Source of the DNA: Massilia sp. Root418
GTDB taxonomy: Bacteria; Pseudomonadota; Gammaproteobacteria; Burkholderiales; Burkholderiaceae_D
Reading direction: 5' to 3'
Assembly (NCBI RefSeq): GCF_001425265.1
Contig: NZ_LMEC01000001.1
Span: 330,036 to 394,035, forward strand
DNA: 64,000 nt
Within the stretch, counting starts at the first letter, position 1. Every line of letters starts with the position of its first letter. The notes under the pieces are model-generated. The model did no database searches, had not been told where the DNA came from, and saw only the letters and a program-made list of their open reading frames with translations. Shown piece by piece: positions 13,514 to 23,241 of the stretch. Position numbers and translations under genes: made by a program.

Positions 13514-14293
13514 TTAGGTGCGGTAGCTGGGATTGGTGGCGTCGAGACGGCGCAGCAGGGCGGGCCATTCAAGCCGGCCTTCGGGAGCGCGGTCGCCGAC
13601 GAGCTCCCCGTGCGCCTTGATGCACACGGCTTCGCTGGGCTGGCGCAGGGGCATGCAGGCGGACTGGGCCAGCAGTTGCAGCCCGCAGGCCTGGTCCAGC
13701 GTCTGCATCAGTACAAAGGCTTCGGCAATGGTGCGGCCGACCGTGAGGCTGCCGTGGTTGCGCAGGAGCATGGCTGGATGCCCGCCGAGGCTGGCCGTCA
13801 GCCTGGCCTGCTCGGCGGGCGACATGGCCAGGCCTTCGTAGTCGTGGTAGGCGAGCTCGCTGTAGAAGCGCAGCGCGTAGGGGGACAGCGGCTGCAGCCC
13901 GGGGCCCTGCATGCCGACAGCGATGGCGCTGGGGTTGTGCAAGTGCATGACGCAGGCCGCGTCGGGACGGGCTGCGTGGACAGCGCCGTGCAGGGCGAAG
14001 CCTGCGCTGTTGATTGCGTGCTGGGAGCGGCAGATGATATTGCCGTGGCGGTCGACTTTGACGAGATTGGAGGCACGAATTTCGTCAAACCTGAAACCGA
14101 AGGGGTTGATCAGATAATGGCCCGGTTCGCCCGGAACGGCGGCGGAAATGTGGGTATATATGCCGTCGTCCCAATTGAATAGGGCGCACAGTTGGTAGCA
14201 GGCCGCGAGATCAATCCGGGTTTGCCATTCGGCGGCGCTGGTGATGCCGGGCGGCGTAAATGCGGCCTGGCCTGATGTGGTAAGTCTGTCCAT
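13514..14293 (-). CDS. class II aldolase/adducin family protein
   Basis: 259 residues with the fold-defining zinc-ligand pattern: HLH in CVMHLHNPSAIAVG near residue 118 and His in LLRNHGSLTVG near 175. Early motifs LAACYQLCALFNWDDGIYTHISAAVPG and FLINPFGFRFDEI-like segments match the adducin/aldolase clade rather than fuculose or ribulose phosphate aldolases with known sugars. The product is probably cytoplasmic. It pairs with the downstream tautomerase gene (10-bp gap). A short AT-richer gap separates it from the AlkD-like gene upstream. The substrate cannot be read from sequence. Confidence 0.88.
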   Translation of the reverse strand: MDRLTTSGQAAFTPPGITSAAEWQTRIDLAACYQLCALFNWDDGIYTHISAAVPGEPGHYLINPFGFRFDEIRASNLVKVDRHGNIICRSQHAINSAGFALHGAVHAARPDAACVMHLHNPSAIAVGMQGPGLQPLSPYALRFYSELAYHDYEGLAMSPAEQARLTASLGGHPAMLLRNHGSLTVGRTIAEAFVLMQTLDQACGLQLLAQSACMPLRQPSEAVCIKAHGELVGDRAPEGRLEWPALLRRLDATNPSYRT

Positions 14294-14374
14294 TGGGGCA
14301 GATTATCAGGGCCGTGCCGCTCTCATAATGTGCGTGCGCGAATGGCGGTCATGCGCGACGGCATATAAGCGGGA

Positions 14375-15034
14375 TTAGAGGTGCTTATTAGCCTCCCGGT
14401 AGCTGAGCGCCGACAATATGTGTTTATTTGTTTGCGTGAACGCGCGGACTTCATCGGGCGCGTGGCGCGAATAGTCCCGTAGTGCCCATCCGATTGCCTT
14501 TTGAATGAAGAATTCCTTTTCATGCGCCTGGGCGAGGCAATATGAATAGAGGCGCGCACTATCCGTATTGCCGCGCCAGCCCAATTGATGCAGTAGCGCT
14601 ATGCGGCGCATCCAGAAATTCCCGTGCTTGATCGCGTCGTCCATGTGTTCGTGCCGGCCTTTTAATATATCGCCGATGATGGTCGCGAGTGCGTCGACAG
14701 TATCCCACCAGGATTTGCGCAGCACCAGCGAGAGCAGGGCGGGTATGTCCGCTATATTCAACTCTCTGCTGTGCATATTCAGCAGGTCCAGCGCGGCATA
14801 TTGGTATTCCCGTTCGCGCAACTCCCAGAGTGCACTGGCCAGTGCGATCAGCTGCGCAGGCCCCGCTCCTTTAAGTCCTTGCAGCATGGGTTTTAATGCG
14901 CTGCGGCGTTCTGGTGTGGGGACACCAAGATAGTCGAATTGGTCGCGCATATAGGCGCGCATGGCGTTGGCGCGCTCTGGATTGGCAAGGGTAAGCAGCG
15001 TGGCCTGGACTTGCTGGAGGAAGTGCTCGTTCAT
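14375..15034 (-). CDS. AlkD-like DNA alkylation repair protein (HEAT-repeat glycosylase family)
   Basis: 219 residues. Family members excise bulky or cationic alkylated purines using a HEAT-like repeat solenoid. Characteristic segments are AYMRDQFDYLGVPTPERRSALKP near residue 25, the tryptophan-rich LALSLVLRKSWWDTVDALA near 100, WMRRIALLHQLGWR near 145 and FFIQKAIGWALRDYSRHAPDEVRAF near 175. Two 60-base rows that I counted are 53-55% GC, clearly below the surrounding genes. It is probably monocistronic; its start codon lies upstream of a small gap before the chemoreceptor terminator. Family assignment is good; the exact lesion is not predictable. Confidence 0.88.
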   Translation of the reverse strand: MNEHFLQQVQATLLTLANPERANAMRAYMRDQFDYLGVPTPERRSALKPMLQGLKGAGPAQLIALASALWELREREYQYAALDLLNMHSRELNIADIPALLSLVLRKSWWDTVDALATIIGDILKGRHEHMDDAIKHGNFWMRRIALLHQLGWRGNTDSARLYSYCLAQAHEKEFFIQKAIGWALRDYSRHAPDEVRAFTQTNKHILSALSYREANKHL

Positions 15035-15091
15035 GGGGTAAAGTATGCCAGAAGGTGGCTTGAACGTGCTCGGTACTGGTGCGAACTGGGC

Positions 15092-15117
15092 AAAAAAAAG
15101 GCGCTCCGTAGAGCGCC
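15092..15117 (-). terminator. intrinsic terminator of the chemoreceptor gene
   Basis: Read on the minus strand, a 7-bp stem GGCGCTC/GAGCGCC with a 4-nt loop is followed directly by eight T residues (plus-strand A-run 15092-15099). It sits 18 bp past the stop of the chemoreceptor gene. Confidence 0.9.
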
Positions 15118-15135
15118 CAACGTTGCATCGGAATA

Positions 15136-16662
15136 TTATAGTTTGAAGCGGCTGACGACTTGCGCGAGATTTGCCGATTCGTCCTGCATGGAGGCAGCCG
15201 CTGCGGCGGCCTGTTCGACCAATGCCGCGTTCTGCTGGGTTACCTGATCCATTTGGCCGATGGCGATATTCACCTGTTCGATGCCGGCGGTTTGTTCCTG
15301 GCTTGCGTGGCTGATTTCGGCCATGATATCGGTGACGCGTTTTACGCTGTTGACGATTTCCTGCATGGTGGTGCCAGCCTGGTCCACCAGCCGGCTGCCT
15401 GTATCCACCTTTTGCACGGAATCATCAATCAAGCCTTTAATTTCTCGGGCTGCAGCTGCGGAGCGCTGCGCGAGATTGCGGACTTCGGATGCAACGACCG
15501 CAAATCCCCGCCCTTGTTCACCCGCACGCGCCGCTTCAACCGCGGCATTCAGCGCGAGGATATTGGTCTGGAAAGCGATGCCATCAATAACGCCGATAAT
15601 GTCGACGATTTTCCGCGAAGAATCGTTAATCGAGCTCATGGTTTTAACCACTTCATCGACTACGTCGCCGCCTTTGATCGCCACTTCGGATGCGGAGGCG
15701 GCCAAGCCATTGGCCTGGCGGGCATTATCCGCATTTTGTTTTACCGTCGCGGTAATCTGGTTCATCGAGGAGGCGGTACGGCCCAGCGAGCCGGCCTGTT
15801 CTTCGGTGCGGTTGGATAAATCAAGATTGCCGGAAGCAATTTCCTGGGAGGCCAAAGCAATGGTATCGGTGCCGGCGCGGATTTGTTGCACCATCGCCGC
15901 CAAGTGGTCCTGAATTCTCTTAATTTCGTAGAGCAGGCTGCGCTTATCGCCCGGTGCGGTTTCTATATTCGCGGAGAAATCGCCGCTGGCAATGCGGTGC
16001 GCAGTCTTGGCCGCGTAGTCGGGTTCGCCGCCAAGCTGGTGCATGACGTTGCGTGCCAGCCAGATGGCGATGCCGCCGCCGACCAGGACCGCGAACACGC
16101 CCAGCGAAATGCTGATCAGCAGCATGCGGTGCGTGGATTCGACCACCGCCACCTTGGTTTCCTTGACCTCGGCGTTCTTTTGCTTGATGAACTCCAGCAG
16201 CGGAGTGCGCATCTCGCGCCATACCGGCGTTTCTTCCTTGTTGAGCGTGGTGATGGCGGCGGCCTGGTCTTCCTTGGCCAGGGTGGCGACTTTGGCTTGC
16301 AGTGTGGCTTGCTTGTTGCGCAGCTCGGCCACTTTTTCGAACATGGGCAGGATGGCGGGATTGCCGCGCGCCAGCTCAAGCGCGGCGGTGCTGTGCTCCT
16401 TGAAGGCCGTGCCCGCGTCTTCCAGGTTCTTGTGGCCGGTCTTGTTGGCCGGGTCGAGCACCACGTTGCGCAGCGCCTGGCCCATCTGCAGGCCTTGGGC
16501 GTACATATTGGTGGCGGTCATCAGCAGCGCCTGGTCTTGCTCCAGGAAGCCTTGGAACTGGTTTTTTGCGGCCTGCATGCCTTGCAGGGCGACGCCGAGC
16601 GCGCAGACGAAAAACAGGCACACCAGGCCCATGCACAGCGTCATTTTGGATTTCAGATTCAC
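15136..16662 (-). CDS. methyl-accepting chemotaxis protein, membrane-bound with periplasmic four-helix-bundle sensor
   Basis: 508 residues. Order: TM1 about residues 8-30, a periplasmic helical ligand domain of about 150 residues, TM2 about 188-208 ([22 protein letters not shown]), a HAMP-like linker, then a cytoplasmic signalling domain with the hairpin-tip sequence [51 protein letters not shown]. There is no C-terminal NWETF-type pentapeptide, so CheR would have to reach it by another route. The start is GTG at 16662 with GGGGAG upstream. The signalling-domain half has lower GC (one counted row 45%) than the sensor half. It is followed by its own terminator. Confidence 0.95.
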   Translation of the reverse strand: MNLKSKMTLCMGLVCLFFVCALGVALQGMQAAKNQFQGFLEQDQALLMTATNMYAQGLQMGQALRNVVLDPANKTGHKNLEDAGTAFKEHSTAALELARGNPAILPMFEKVAELRNKQATLQAKVATLAKEDQAAAITTLNKEETPVWREMRTPLLEFIKQKNAEVKETKVAVVESTHRMLLISISLGVFAVLVGGGIAIWLARNVMHQLGGEPDYAAKTAHRIASGDFSANIETAPGDKRSLLYEIKRIQDHLAAMVQQIRAGTDTIALASQEIASGNLDLSNRTEEQAGSLGRTASSMNQITATVKQNADNARQANGLAASASEVAIKGGDVVDEVVKTMSSINDSSRKIVDIIGVIDGIAFQTNILALNAAVEAARAGEQGRGFAVVASEVRNLAQRSAAAAREIKGLIDDSVQKVDTGSRLVDQAGTTMQEIVNSVKRVTDIMAEISHASQEQTAGIEQVNIAIGQMDQVTQQNAALVEQAAAAAASMQDESANLAQVVSRFKL

Positions 16663-16718
16663 GGAGTCTCCCCAGGTTAGTATTGCTATCCATCAATACT
16701 AAACCCGGGCGCCCCAAT

Positions 16719-16750
16719 AAAAAATGGCACTTTGGTGCAAGTGCCATTTT
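16719..16750 (-). terminator. intrinsic terminator of the PPIase operon
   Basis: A perfect 12-bp inverted repeat AAAATGGCACTT / AAGTGCCATTTT with a 6-nt loop. On the minus strand the stem is followed by a run of T residues. It closes the selO-to-PPIase run and separates it from the chemoreceptor gene. Confidence 0.9.
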
Positions 16751-16772
16751 CGATACAGCTTTTAAGCGAAAC

Positions 16773-17549
16773 TTACTGGATCTTTGCTTTTTTGATCAGG
16801 TCTTCGCGGAAGGCGGCAACCTTTTTCTGGGTCAGGGCTTCTGCAACCTGGCCTTTGACTTCGTCCAGCGACGGGAGCTTGGCGGCGCGCGAGCCTTCCA
16901 GCTTGATGACGTGGTAGCCGAACTGCGACTTCACCGGGGTCTCGGTGATCTGGCCGTCCTTCAGGGCCACCATGGCGTCCGAGAATGGCTTGACGTAGGA
17001 CGATGGGGCTGCCCAGTCCAGGTCGCCACCGTTGTTGGCGGAGCCGTCTTTCGACTGCTTGGCCAGCTCTTCGAACTTGCCGCCGGCTTTCAGCTTGGCG
17101 ATGATGTCCTTGGCTTGCTGCTCGGTTTCCACCAGGATGTGGCGCGCGTGGTATTCCTTGTCGCCCACTTGCGACTTGTATTTGTCGTACTCAGCCTTGA
17201 TTTCAGCGTCGGTGACAGGGTTCTTCTTCACGTAGTCTGCCAGCATGGCGTTGATGATGATGCTTTGACGGGTGTTTTCCAGAGCCGCTTTGACTTCGGC
17301 GCGGGTGCCCACGCCTTGCTTGTCGGCTTCCTGGATCAGCACTTCGCGGCCGATCAGGTCTTTCTTGATGGCTTCGCGCAGTTGCGGCGAATCAGCTTGT
17401 TTGCCTTGGGCGACGACTTGCTTGACGATGGCTTCGACTTTCGATGCTGGAATGGCTTTGCCATTCACGGTAGCAACGTTTTGCGCGAAGGCCGGTACGG
17501 CGACGACAGCGGTCAGGGCTAACAACAGGCGGGCTGGCTTCAAAATCAT
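16773..17549 (-). CDS. periplasmic parvulin-type peptidyl-prolyl isomerase (copy 2)
   Basis: 258 residues. The Sec signal peptide MILKPARLLLALTAVVAVPAFAQ ends at an AFA|Q-like site. A SurA-N-like chaperone region follows (about 25-125), then a rotamase domain (about 130-235) with YHARHILVETEQQAKDIIAKLKAGGKFEELAKQSKDGSANNGGDLDWAAPSSYVKPF and QFGYHVIKLE. It assists folding of exported and outer-membrane proteins. ATG 17549 is preferred over an upstream GTG because it aligns with the paralogue and has AGGA 7 bp before it. The two copies are adjacent and very similar, a recent-looking tandem duplication. Confidence 0.93.
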   Translation of the reverse strand: MILKPARLLLALTAVVAVPAFAQNVATVNGKAIPASKVEAIVKQVVAQGKQADSPQLREAIKKDLIGREVLIQEADKQGVGTRAEVKAALENTRQSIIINAMLADYVKKNPVTDAEIKAEYDKYKSQVGDKEYHARHILVETEQQAKDIIAKLKAGGKFEELAKQSKDGSANNGGDLDWAAPSSYVKPFSDAMVALKDGQITETPVKSQFGYHVIKLEGSRAAKLPSLDEVKGQVAEALTQKKVAAFREDLIKKAKIQ

Positions 17550-17602
17550 TATCACATCCTATAAAAAACACGGGAGCGCAGTGCGCATAGCCCAAATAAT
17601 AG

Positions 17603-17621
17603 CGGCGCCACAAGGGCGCCG
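17603..17621 (-). terminator. hairpin between the two PPIase genes
   Basis: A 7-bp stem CGGCGCC/GGCGCCG with loop ACAAG, followed on the minus strand by a T/A-rich stretch. It could attenuate transcription from the first PPIase gene into the second. There is no uninterrupted T-run, so it is weaker than the terminator after the second gene. Confidence 0.5.
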
Positions 17622-17639
17622 TTCCTTACTGCTGACTAA

Positions 17640-18419
17640 TTACTGTACTTTCGCTTTCTTTACCAGTTCTTCCTGGTAAGCCTGCAGCTTCTTCTGGGTC
17701 AGCGCGTCCGCGATTTGCGGCTTCACTTCGTCCAGGGTCGGCAGCTTGGCTTCGCGGACGTCGTCCACTTTGATCACGTGGAAGCCGTTCGGGGTCTGCA
17801 CGGCTTTCTCGGTAACCTGGCCTTTTTGCAGGGCCACGAAGGCGTCCGAGAATACTTTAGGGAAAGACGATGGGGTGGCCCAGTCCAGGTCGCCGCCGTT
17901 GGCTGCGGAGCCGGTGTCTTTCGAGGTCTTGGCCAGTTCTTCAAACTTGGCGCCGCCCTTCAGCTTGGCGATCACAGCGTTCGCTTCAGCTTCGGTTTCC
18001 ACCAGGATGTGGCGCACGTGGTATTCCTTGTTGCCGGTTTGCGCAACGAATTTGTCGTACTCAGCCTTGATCTCGTCGTCCTTGACCGGGTTTTTCTTCA
18101 CGTATTCGCCAACCAGGGCGTTGATGAAGATGGCCTGGCGCGCGTTTTCCAGCTGCGCCTTGACGTCGGCATTCTTGGAGTAACCTTGCTTCTCGGCTTC
18201 CTGCATCAGCACTTCGCGGCCGATCATTTCTTTCTTGATGGCTTCACGCAGTTGAGGGGAATCCGGTTGCTGACCTTGGGCAACAACTTGCTTGACGACT
18301 GCATCCACGCGCGACGACGGGATAGCCTTGCCGTTGACGACGGCCAGGTTCTGGGCAATAGCGGGTGCCGCGACAACAGCGATAAGTGCGATCAGCAGAC
18401 GGGCTGGCTTCAAATTCAT
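17640..18419 (-). CDS. periplasmic parvulin-type peptidyl-prolyl isomerase (copy 1)
   Basis: 259 residues with signal peptide MNLKPARLLIALIAVVAAPAIAQ. The architecture is the same as the downstream copy: N-terminal helical region, then a parvulin domain with YHVRHILVETEAEANAVIAKLKGGAKFEELAKTSKDTGSAANGGDLDWATPSSFPKVF and NGFHVIKVDD. It lies 94 bp behind bolA. Neighbouring bolA and yciB in this order are typical of Burkholderiales/Oxalobacteraceae genomes. It may be a general envelope foldase; SurA proper has two parvulin domains and this has one. Confidence 0.93.
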   Translation of the reverse strand: MNLKPARLLIALIAVVAAPAIAQNLAVVNGKAIPSSRVDAVVKQVVAQGQQPDSPQLREAIKKEMIGREVLMQEAEKQGYSKNADVKAQLENARQAIFINALVGEYVKKNPVKDDEIKAEYDKFVAQTGNKEYHVRHILVETEAEANAVIAKLKGGAKFEELAKTSKDTGSAANGGDLDWATPSSFPKVFSDAFVALQKGQVTEKAVQTPNGFHVIKVDDVREAKLPTLDEVKPQIADALTQKKLQAYQEELVKKAKVQ

Positions 18420-18513
18420 TATTTCAAATCCTAAGGGGTAAAGTTCTTAATTGCGGAGAGCCGGATTTTGTGTGACCGCTTTGTCTCTCATTGTTTCCAA
18501 ATCTCCGCGCATA

Positions 18514-18786
18514 TCATACTTCAGACGGTGCCAGTGCGGTAATGGCCAATGCGTGTATCTCCCCACGCATCATATCGTGCACGGAATCATACACGAGTCG
18601 ATGTCTTGTGACGAGTTTAAGACCTTCGAATTTATCCGAAACGATCCGTAGCTGGTAATGGCCGCCGCCGGAGGCAGCGCCAGCATGTCCGGCATGCAGC
18701 GCCGATTCGTCTTCCAGCACCAGTTCAGCGGGCTGAAGGGCGGCGCGCAGGCGCTCTTCTATCTTGGCAATGCGCGGGTCCGTCAT
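18514..18786 (-). CDS. bolA: BolA family protein
   Basis: 90 residues. BolA proteins work with monothiol glutaredoxins in Fe-S cluster handling and affect morphology under stress. The class II KH-like pattern is visible: IEERLRAALQPAELVLEDES, then GGGHYQLRIVSDKFEGLKLVTRHRLVYDSVHDMM, with the invariant RHR-VY block. The start ATG overlaps the yciB stop by 4 bp (ATGA), so it is translationally coupled to yciB. No cysteine is present, so it resembles the BolA1/IbaG class that relies on His ligands. Confidence 0.92.
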   Translation of the reverse strand: MTDPRIAKIEERLRAALQPAELVLEDESALHAGHAGAASGGGHYQLRIVSDKFEGLKLVTRHRLVYDSVHDMMRGEIHALAITALAPSEV

Positions 18787-19415
18787 ACTTCTTCGTCCTT
18801 CAGGTATTTAGCGAGGTAAATAGTCTGGACGATAATGAAGGCGAAAGTCAAACCTGTGGTGCCAAAGGCTTTGAAGCTGACCCAGGAAGCGGTATCGGAC
18901 TTGAACAGCACGAAGGCCACGAACAGGTTGATAAAGCCGAGCGCGGCGAAGAAGGCGGTCCACGACAGGTTCAGTTTCTCCCAGACGTCGTCCGGCAGGG
19001 TCAGCTGCGAGCCCATGGCTTTGCGGATCAGGTTGTTCTTGAACCAGTAGCGCGCCGCCAGCAGGCCTATCGCGAAGCACCAATAGATCATGGTTGGCTT
19101 CCACTTGATGAAGATCTCGTCGTGGAAGTAGATCGTCAGGCCGCCGAACACCACGAACAGGAACAGCGAGAGCCACAGCATGAAGTCGACCTTGCGGCCG
19201 CGCGCCTTCAGGTAGACGATTTGGGCCGCGTTGGCCAGGATGCCGGCCAGCGTGGCAATCACCATGGGCGCCTGGTCGGCCGTGACGGAGCCGCCCGACA
19301 GCATGCCGCTCATATAGGAGTTGACGAAGGCTTGCGCCGCCTCCGCGTGCATGCCGCCCAGCTTGTAGCAGGCGAAGAAGACCAGCAGCGGGAGGAAGTC
19401 GAACAGGATTTTCAT
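18783..19415 (-). CDS. yciB: inner-membrane spanning septation protein A (YciB/IspZ family)
   Basis: 210 residues with about five hydrophobic segments. The N terminus MKILFDFLPLLVFFACYKLGGM and the later FIKWKPTMIYWCFAIGLLAARYWFKNNLIRKAMG and LNLSWTAFFAALGFINLFVAF are diagnostic for the family. YciB takes part in cell-envelope maintenance and septation in the inner membrane. It sits between msrB (18-bp gap) and bolA (4-bp overlap) in one operon. Confidence 0.95.
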   Translation of the reverse strand: MKILFDFLPLLVFFACYKLGGMHAEAAQAFVNSYMSGMLSGGSVTADQAPMVIATLAGILANAAQIVYLKARGRKVDFMLWLSLFLFVVFGGLTIYFHDEIFIKWKPTMIYWCFAIGLLAARYWFKNNLIRKAMGSQLTLPDDVWEKLNLSWTAFFAALGFINLFVAFVLFKSDTASWVSFKAFGTTGLTFAFIIVQTIYLAKYLKDEEV

Positions 19416-19433
19416 GGTGAGGCCGTTTTGTTT

Positions 19434-19832
19434 TTAGTCTTGTGGATCGAAGCGCAAGGAGGCGGAATTGATGCAGTAGCGCAAACCGGTGGGTGGCGGG
19501 CCGTCCGGGAAGACGTGGCCCAGGTGGGCGTCGCAGACAGCGCAAATAATCTCCGTACGCAGCATACCATGGGAGCGGTCCGCCACCTCGGTTACGTTGG
19601 CCGGGTTGAGCGGCTCAAAATAGCTGGGCCAGCCGCAGCCGGAATCGAACTTGGTGTCGGACGCGAACAGCGGCGTGTTGCAGCACACGCAGGTGTAAAT
19701 GCCGTGCTCGTGGTGGTCCCAGAACTTGCCGGTGAAAGCGCGCTCGGTGGCCGCGTGGCGCGTTACCTGGTATTCCATCGGGTCCAGCTGAGCGCGCCAT
19801 TCCGCGTCGGATTTCAGTACCTTATCGTTCAT
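19434..19832 (-). CDS. msrB: peptide-methionine (R)-S-oxide reductase
   Basis: 132 residues. Reduces methionine-R-sulfoxide in proteins. Zinc cysteines Cys48/Cys51 ([11 protein letters not shown]) and Cys97/Cys100 ([12 protein letters not shown]) are present, as is catalytic Cys120 in [10 protein letters not shown]. The N-terminal [30 protein letters not shown] is canonical. It is cytoplasmic (no signal peptide). It lies 14 bp downstream of selO, and the pair suggests a joint role in redox-stress repair. Confidence 0.97.
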   Translation of the reverse strand: MNDKVLKSDAEWRAQLDPMEYQVTRHAATERAFTGKFWDHHEHGIYTCVCCNTPLFASDTKFDSGCGWPSYFEPLNPANVTEVADRSHGMLRTEIICAVCDAHLGHVFPDGPPPTGLRYCINSASLRFDPQD

Positions 19833-19846
19833 GATTTAAATCTCTC

Positions 19847-21289
19847 TTAAGAAGAACAGCTGACTTCCAAATGGCTGGCCCAGTCCGGTGGCAAAGCCGC
19901 GTATTTTTCATTCTCTGGCTGTTCGTCGAATGGGCGCAGCAAAACTGACAGTAAACGCTCCACTTCAGTAAAGTCTTTATTTTGCGCCTTTTCAATTGCT
20001 ATCTGCGCCAGATAATTGCGCAGCACGTATTTGGGGTTCACCGCGTCCATGGCAACTTTTCGCGCCGCATCGTCGCTGCTTTCCGCGCGCAGGCGCGCGC
20101 GGTAGCGGCCGGCCCAGGCGTCGAAGGCTTCGCGCTGGATGAAGGCATCCCGCAGATCATGATCCGCCTCGTCCGTATCGGTCTTGAGATCGCTCAGCGT
20201 GCGGAAGAACTGCGTGAAATCGGCGTGATTTTCCTGCAGGAGCGCGAACATGGCGTCCATCAGCTCGCGGTCGCCGTCCTGCGCGGTGCGCAGGCCCAGC
20301 TTGGCGCGCAGCAGCGCGTCCATCCTGGCCGCGAAGGCTGGCTGGTAGACATCCAGCGCGGCCTGGGCGGCGGGCACCTCGTTTATCAGCGGCAGCAGCG
20401 CCTGGCCCAGCGCGTAACAGTTCCAATGGCCGATCTGCGGCTGCATGCCGTAGGCGTAGCGGCCCTGGTGATCGCTGTGATTGCAGATGTGGTTGCTGTC
20501 GAAGGCCTCCATGAAGCCGAAGGGCCCATAATCCAGGGTTTCGCCCAGGATGGACATATTGTCGGTATTCATCACGCCATGCATGAAGCCGACCGCCTGC
20601 CACTGCGCCATCAGTTCGGCCGTACGGCGTGTGACTTCGGCCAGGAAAGCGGCGTACACGTTCTCTTCGGCCCGTAATTGCGGATAAAAACGGTCGATGA
20701 CGTAATCTGCCAGTATTTTCAGCTCGCCCGGCTTCTGGCGGCTGGACCAGTGCTCGAAGGAGCCGAAACGGATGAAGGTGGGCGCCATACGCAGCACGAC
20801 CGCCGAGGTTTCTACGGTTTCGCGCACGACGCCCTGATCCGAACCGGTGACCGACAGCGCACGGGAAGTGGGAATGCCCAGGGCGGCCATGGCTTCGGAG
20901 CACAGGAATTCGCGGATGGACGAGCGCAGCACCGCGCGGCCGTCGCCCATGCGGGAGTAGGGCGTGAGGCCGGCCCCTTTCAGCTGGAGTTCCGTGGGCC
21001 CATTGGCCGTGGCCACGTCGCCCAGCAGGATGGCGCGGCCGTCGCCCAGTTGGCCGGCCCAGACGCCGAACTGGTGGCCCGAGTACACGGCCGACAGCGG
21101 TTGGGCGCGCTCGGGCACGGCATTGCCGGCCAGGATGTCGATGGCTTGCTGTTCCGCCAGCGCCGCGGCGTCCAGGCCGATCAGCGCCGCTGCCGGCGGG
21201 CTTACCGCCACCATGTAGGGGGCAGGCAGCGGCGTCGGCATCAGGCGGGTGTAGAACGAGGGCGGGAGGCTCGCGAACGAGTTCTCCAA
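19847..21289 (-). CDS. selO: protein adenylyltransferase SelO (YdiU family)
   Basis: 480 residues. SelO is a pseudokinase-fold enzyme that transfers AMP to protein Ser/Thr/Tyr and is linked to oxidative stress. Signature blocks are [83 protein letters not shown] and [19 protein letters not shown]. The chain ends VSCSS, where some homologues carry selenocysteine; here the position uses ordinary codons. It is the first gene of the selO-msrB-yciB-bolA-PPIase run and diverges from the acyl-CoA ligase gene. Confidence 0.96.
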   Translation of the reverse strand: MENSFASLPPSFYTRLMPTPLPAPYMVAVSPPAAALIGLDAAALAEQQAIDILAGNAVPERAQPLSAVYSGHQFGVWAGQLGDGRAILLGDVATANGPTELQLKGAGLTPYSRMGDGRAVLRSSIREFLCSEAMAALGIPTSRALSVTGSDQGVVRETVETSAVVLRMAPTFIRFGSFEHWSSRQKPGELKILADYVIDRFYPQLRAEENVYAAFLAEVTRRTAELMAQWQAVGFMHGVMNTDNMSILGETLDYGPFGFMEAFDSNHICNHSDHQGRYAYGMQPQIGHWNCYALGQALLPLINEVPAAQAALDVYQPAFAARMDALLRAKLGLRTAQDGDRELMDAMFALLQENHADFTQFFRTLSDLKTDTDEADHDLRDAFIQREAFDAWAGRYRARLRAESSDDAARKVAMDAVNPKYVLRNYLAQIAIEKAQNKDFTEVERLLSVLLRPFDEQPENEKYAALPPDWASHLEVSCSS

Positions 21290-21537
21290 GGGCAGCTTAT
21301 TGATGGCAGTTCCAGTGGCGATAGGGTCAAGTCCAAATTTTAACGCACAGAGGGGATTCTAGGCGGTAGCCTGGGCATTACCATTGCCGTTACACTTGGT
21401 AACGCGCGTTCGGGGGCCCGTTACGCTGCCCTTGTGTGGTGTTTGCTGCATCGCAGCATGGAAACAGTTTGACGAAAATAGCACGCGCGTACGAATATGG
21501 GTTCAGTGATATAAAAAACAAAGTTACAGGAGACCGA

Positions 21538-23187
21538 ATGTCGCTTCCGCAGAGCCCGCTGATGGGGCAGATGATGAACCAGCCCCTGCTTGTATCCGGC
21601 ATCCTAGAATTTGCCGCCCGCCACTTCGGCGACAGCATGATCGTGTCGCGCCGTGTTGAGGGCGATATCCACCGCTACACTTACCGCGACTCCCACCAGC
21701 GCGCGCGCCGGCTGGCCAATGCGCTGCACGGCATGGGCGTGGCGCTGGGCGACCGCGTGGCCACGCTGGCCTGGAATGGCTACCGCCACCTGGAGGCGTA
21801 TTACGCCGTGTCCGGCTCGGGCGCCGTGCTGCACACCATCAATCCGCGCCTCCACCCGGAGCAGATCGCCTACATCATCAACCATGCGGAAGACCAGGTG
21901 CTGTTGTTCGACCTGACCTTCCTGCCCGCCGTGGAAGCCATGGCGCAGATGTGCAAGCAGGTCAAGCATTACGTGCTGATGGCCGACCGCGACCGCATGC
22001 CGGCCGAGACCAGGATCCCCAACCTGGTGTGCTACGAGGACTTGATCGCCACCCATTCGGACGACTACACCTGGCCGCAGTTCGACGAGAACTCGGCCTG
22101 CACCCTGTGCTATACCTCTGGCACGACCGGCAATCCCAAGGGCGCGCTGTATTCGCACCGCTCCACCGTGCTGCACGCCTACGGCTCGGCGCTGCCGAAC
22201 GCGCTCAACGTCACCTCGCGCGACGTGGTGCTGCCCGTGGTGCCCATGTTCCACGTGAACGCCTGGGGCTTGCCGTACTCGGTGCCGCTCAGCGGCGCCA
22301 AGATGGTCTTCCCGGGCGCCGCGCTGGACGGCAAATCGCTGTACGAGCTGTTTGAAGCCGAGCAAGTGACGTTCTCGGCGGGCGTGCCGACAGTCTGGCT
22401 GGGCCTGATCAATTTCATGCTGCAGAACCAGCTCAAGTTCAGCAGCTTCCGGCGCACGGTGATAGGCGGCTCGGCCTGCTCGCCAGCCATGATGAATACG
22501 CTCATCGACCAGTTCGGCGTGGAAGTGATCCACGCCTGGGGCATGACGGAAATGTCGCCGCTGGGCACGGCCGGCGTGTTGCTGAGCAAGCACCGCGACC
22601 TGCCGCAGGACGAGCAGCGCAAGATCCTGCTCAAGCAGGGCCATGCCGTGTACGGGGTGGACATGAAGATAGTCGACGACGACGGCAAGGAGCTGCCGTG
22701 GGACGGCAGCAGCTATGGCCACCTGCTGGTGAAGGGGCCGTGGGTGATTTCGGCCTACTACAAGGACGAGGGCGGCGACCCGCTGCAAGGCGGCTGGTTC
22801 CCGACCGGCGACGTGGCCACCATCGACCCGGACGGCTATATGCAGATTACCGACCGCAGCAAGGACGTGATCAAGTCCGGCGGCGAGTGGATCGGCACCA
22901 TCGACCTGGAGAACATCGCCGTGTCGCACCCGGCCGTGATGCAGGCCGCCTGCATCGGCATCGCCCACCCGAAATGGGACGAGCGGCCGCTGCTGGTGAT
23001 CGTGCGCCGGCCCGGCATGGACGTGAGCCGCGAAGAGCTGCTGGCCTTCTACGAAGGCAAGATCGCCAAATGGTGGCTGCCGGACGACGTGGTCTTCACC
23101 GACGCGCTGCCGCTGGGCGGCACCGGTAAGGTGCAGAAGAACAAATTGCGCGAGCAGTATAAGGAGTACAAGCTGCCGACGGCGTGA
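21538..23187 (+). CDS. acyl-CoA synthetase (AMP-forming; medium/long-chain or methylthiopropionyl-type)
   Basis: 549 residues from ATG 21538, preceded by ACAGGAGACCGA; an in-frame upstream ATG is rejected because it lacks an RBS and breaks homology. Adenylate-forming motifs: [22 protein letters not shown] (A3/P-loop) near residue 185, [13 protein letters not shown] (A5) near 325, [33 protein letters not shown] (A7-A8) and the C-terminal catalytic Lys in [11 protein letters not shown]. This subfamily includes DmdB-like and fatty-acid ligases. It lies 54 bp before a Liv-type transporter operon on the same strand, so its substrate may be what that transporter imports (inference). Confidence 0.92.
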   Translation: MSLPQSPLMGQMMNQPLLVSGILEFAARHFGDSMIVSRRVEGDIHRYTYRDSHQRARRLANALHGMGVALGDRVATLAWNGYRHLEAYYAVSGSGAVLHTINPRLHPEQIAYIINHAEDQVLLFDLTFLPAVEAMAQMCKQVKHYVLMADRDRMPAETRIPNLVCYEDLIATHSDDYTWPQFDENSACTLCYTSGTTGNPKGALYSHRSTVLHAYGSALPNALNVTSRDVVLPVVPMFHVNAWGLPYSVPLSGAKMVFPGAALDGKSLYELFEAEQVTFSAGVPTVWLGLINFMLQNQLKFSSFRRTVIGGSACSPAMMNTLIDQFGVEVIHAWGMTEMSPLGTAGVLLSKHRDLPQDEQRKILLKQGHAVYGVDMKIVDDDGKELPWDGSSYGHLLVKGPWVISAYYKDEGGDPLQGGWFPTGDVATIDPDGYMQITDRSKDVIKSGGEWIGTIDLENIAVSHPAVMQAACIGIAHPKWDERPLLVIVRRPGMDVSREELLAFYEGKIAKWWLPDDVVFTDALPLGGTGKVQKNKLREQYKEYKLPTA

Positions 23188-23241
23188 ACTCTAGGCAAGA
23201 GTTGTAAGATGGGCAATCACAACTAAAAAAGGATGGAGACT

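Noticed and set aside
19847..21289. Selenocysteine at the C terminus of SelO
   Set aside because: The chain ends CSS with ordinary sense codons and a normal stop; there is no in-frame TGA followed by a SECIS-like hairpin before the end.
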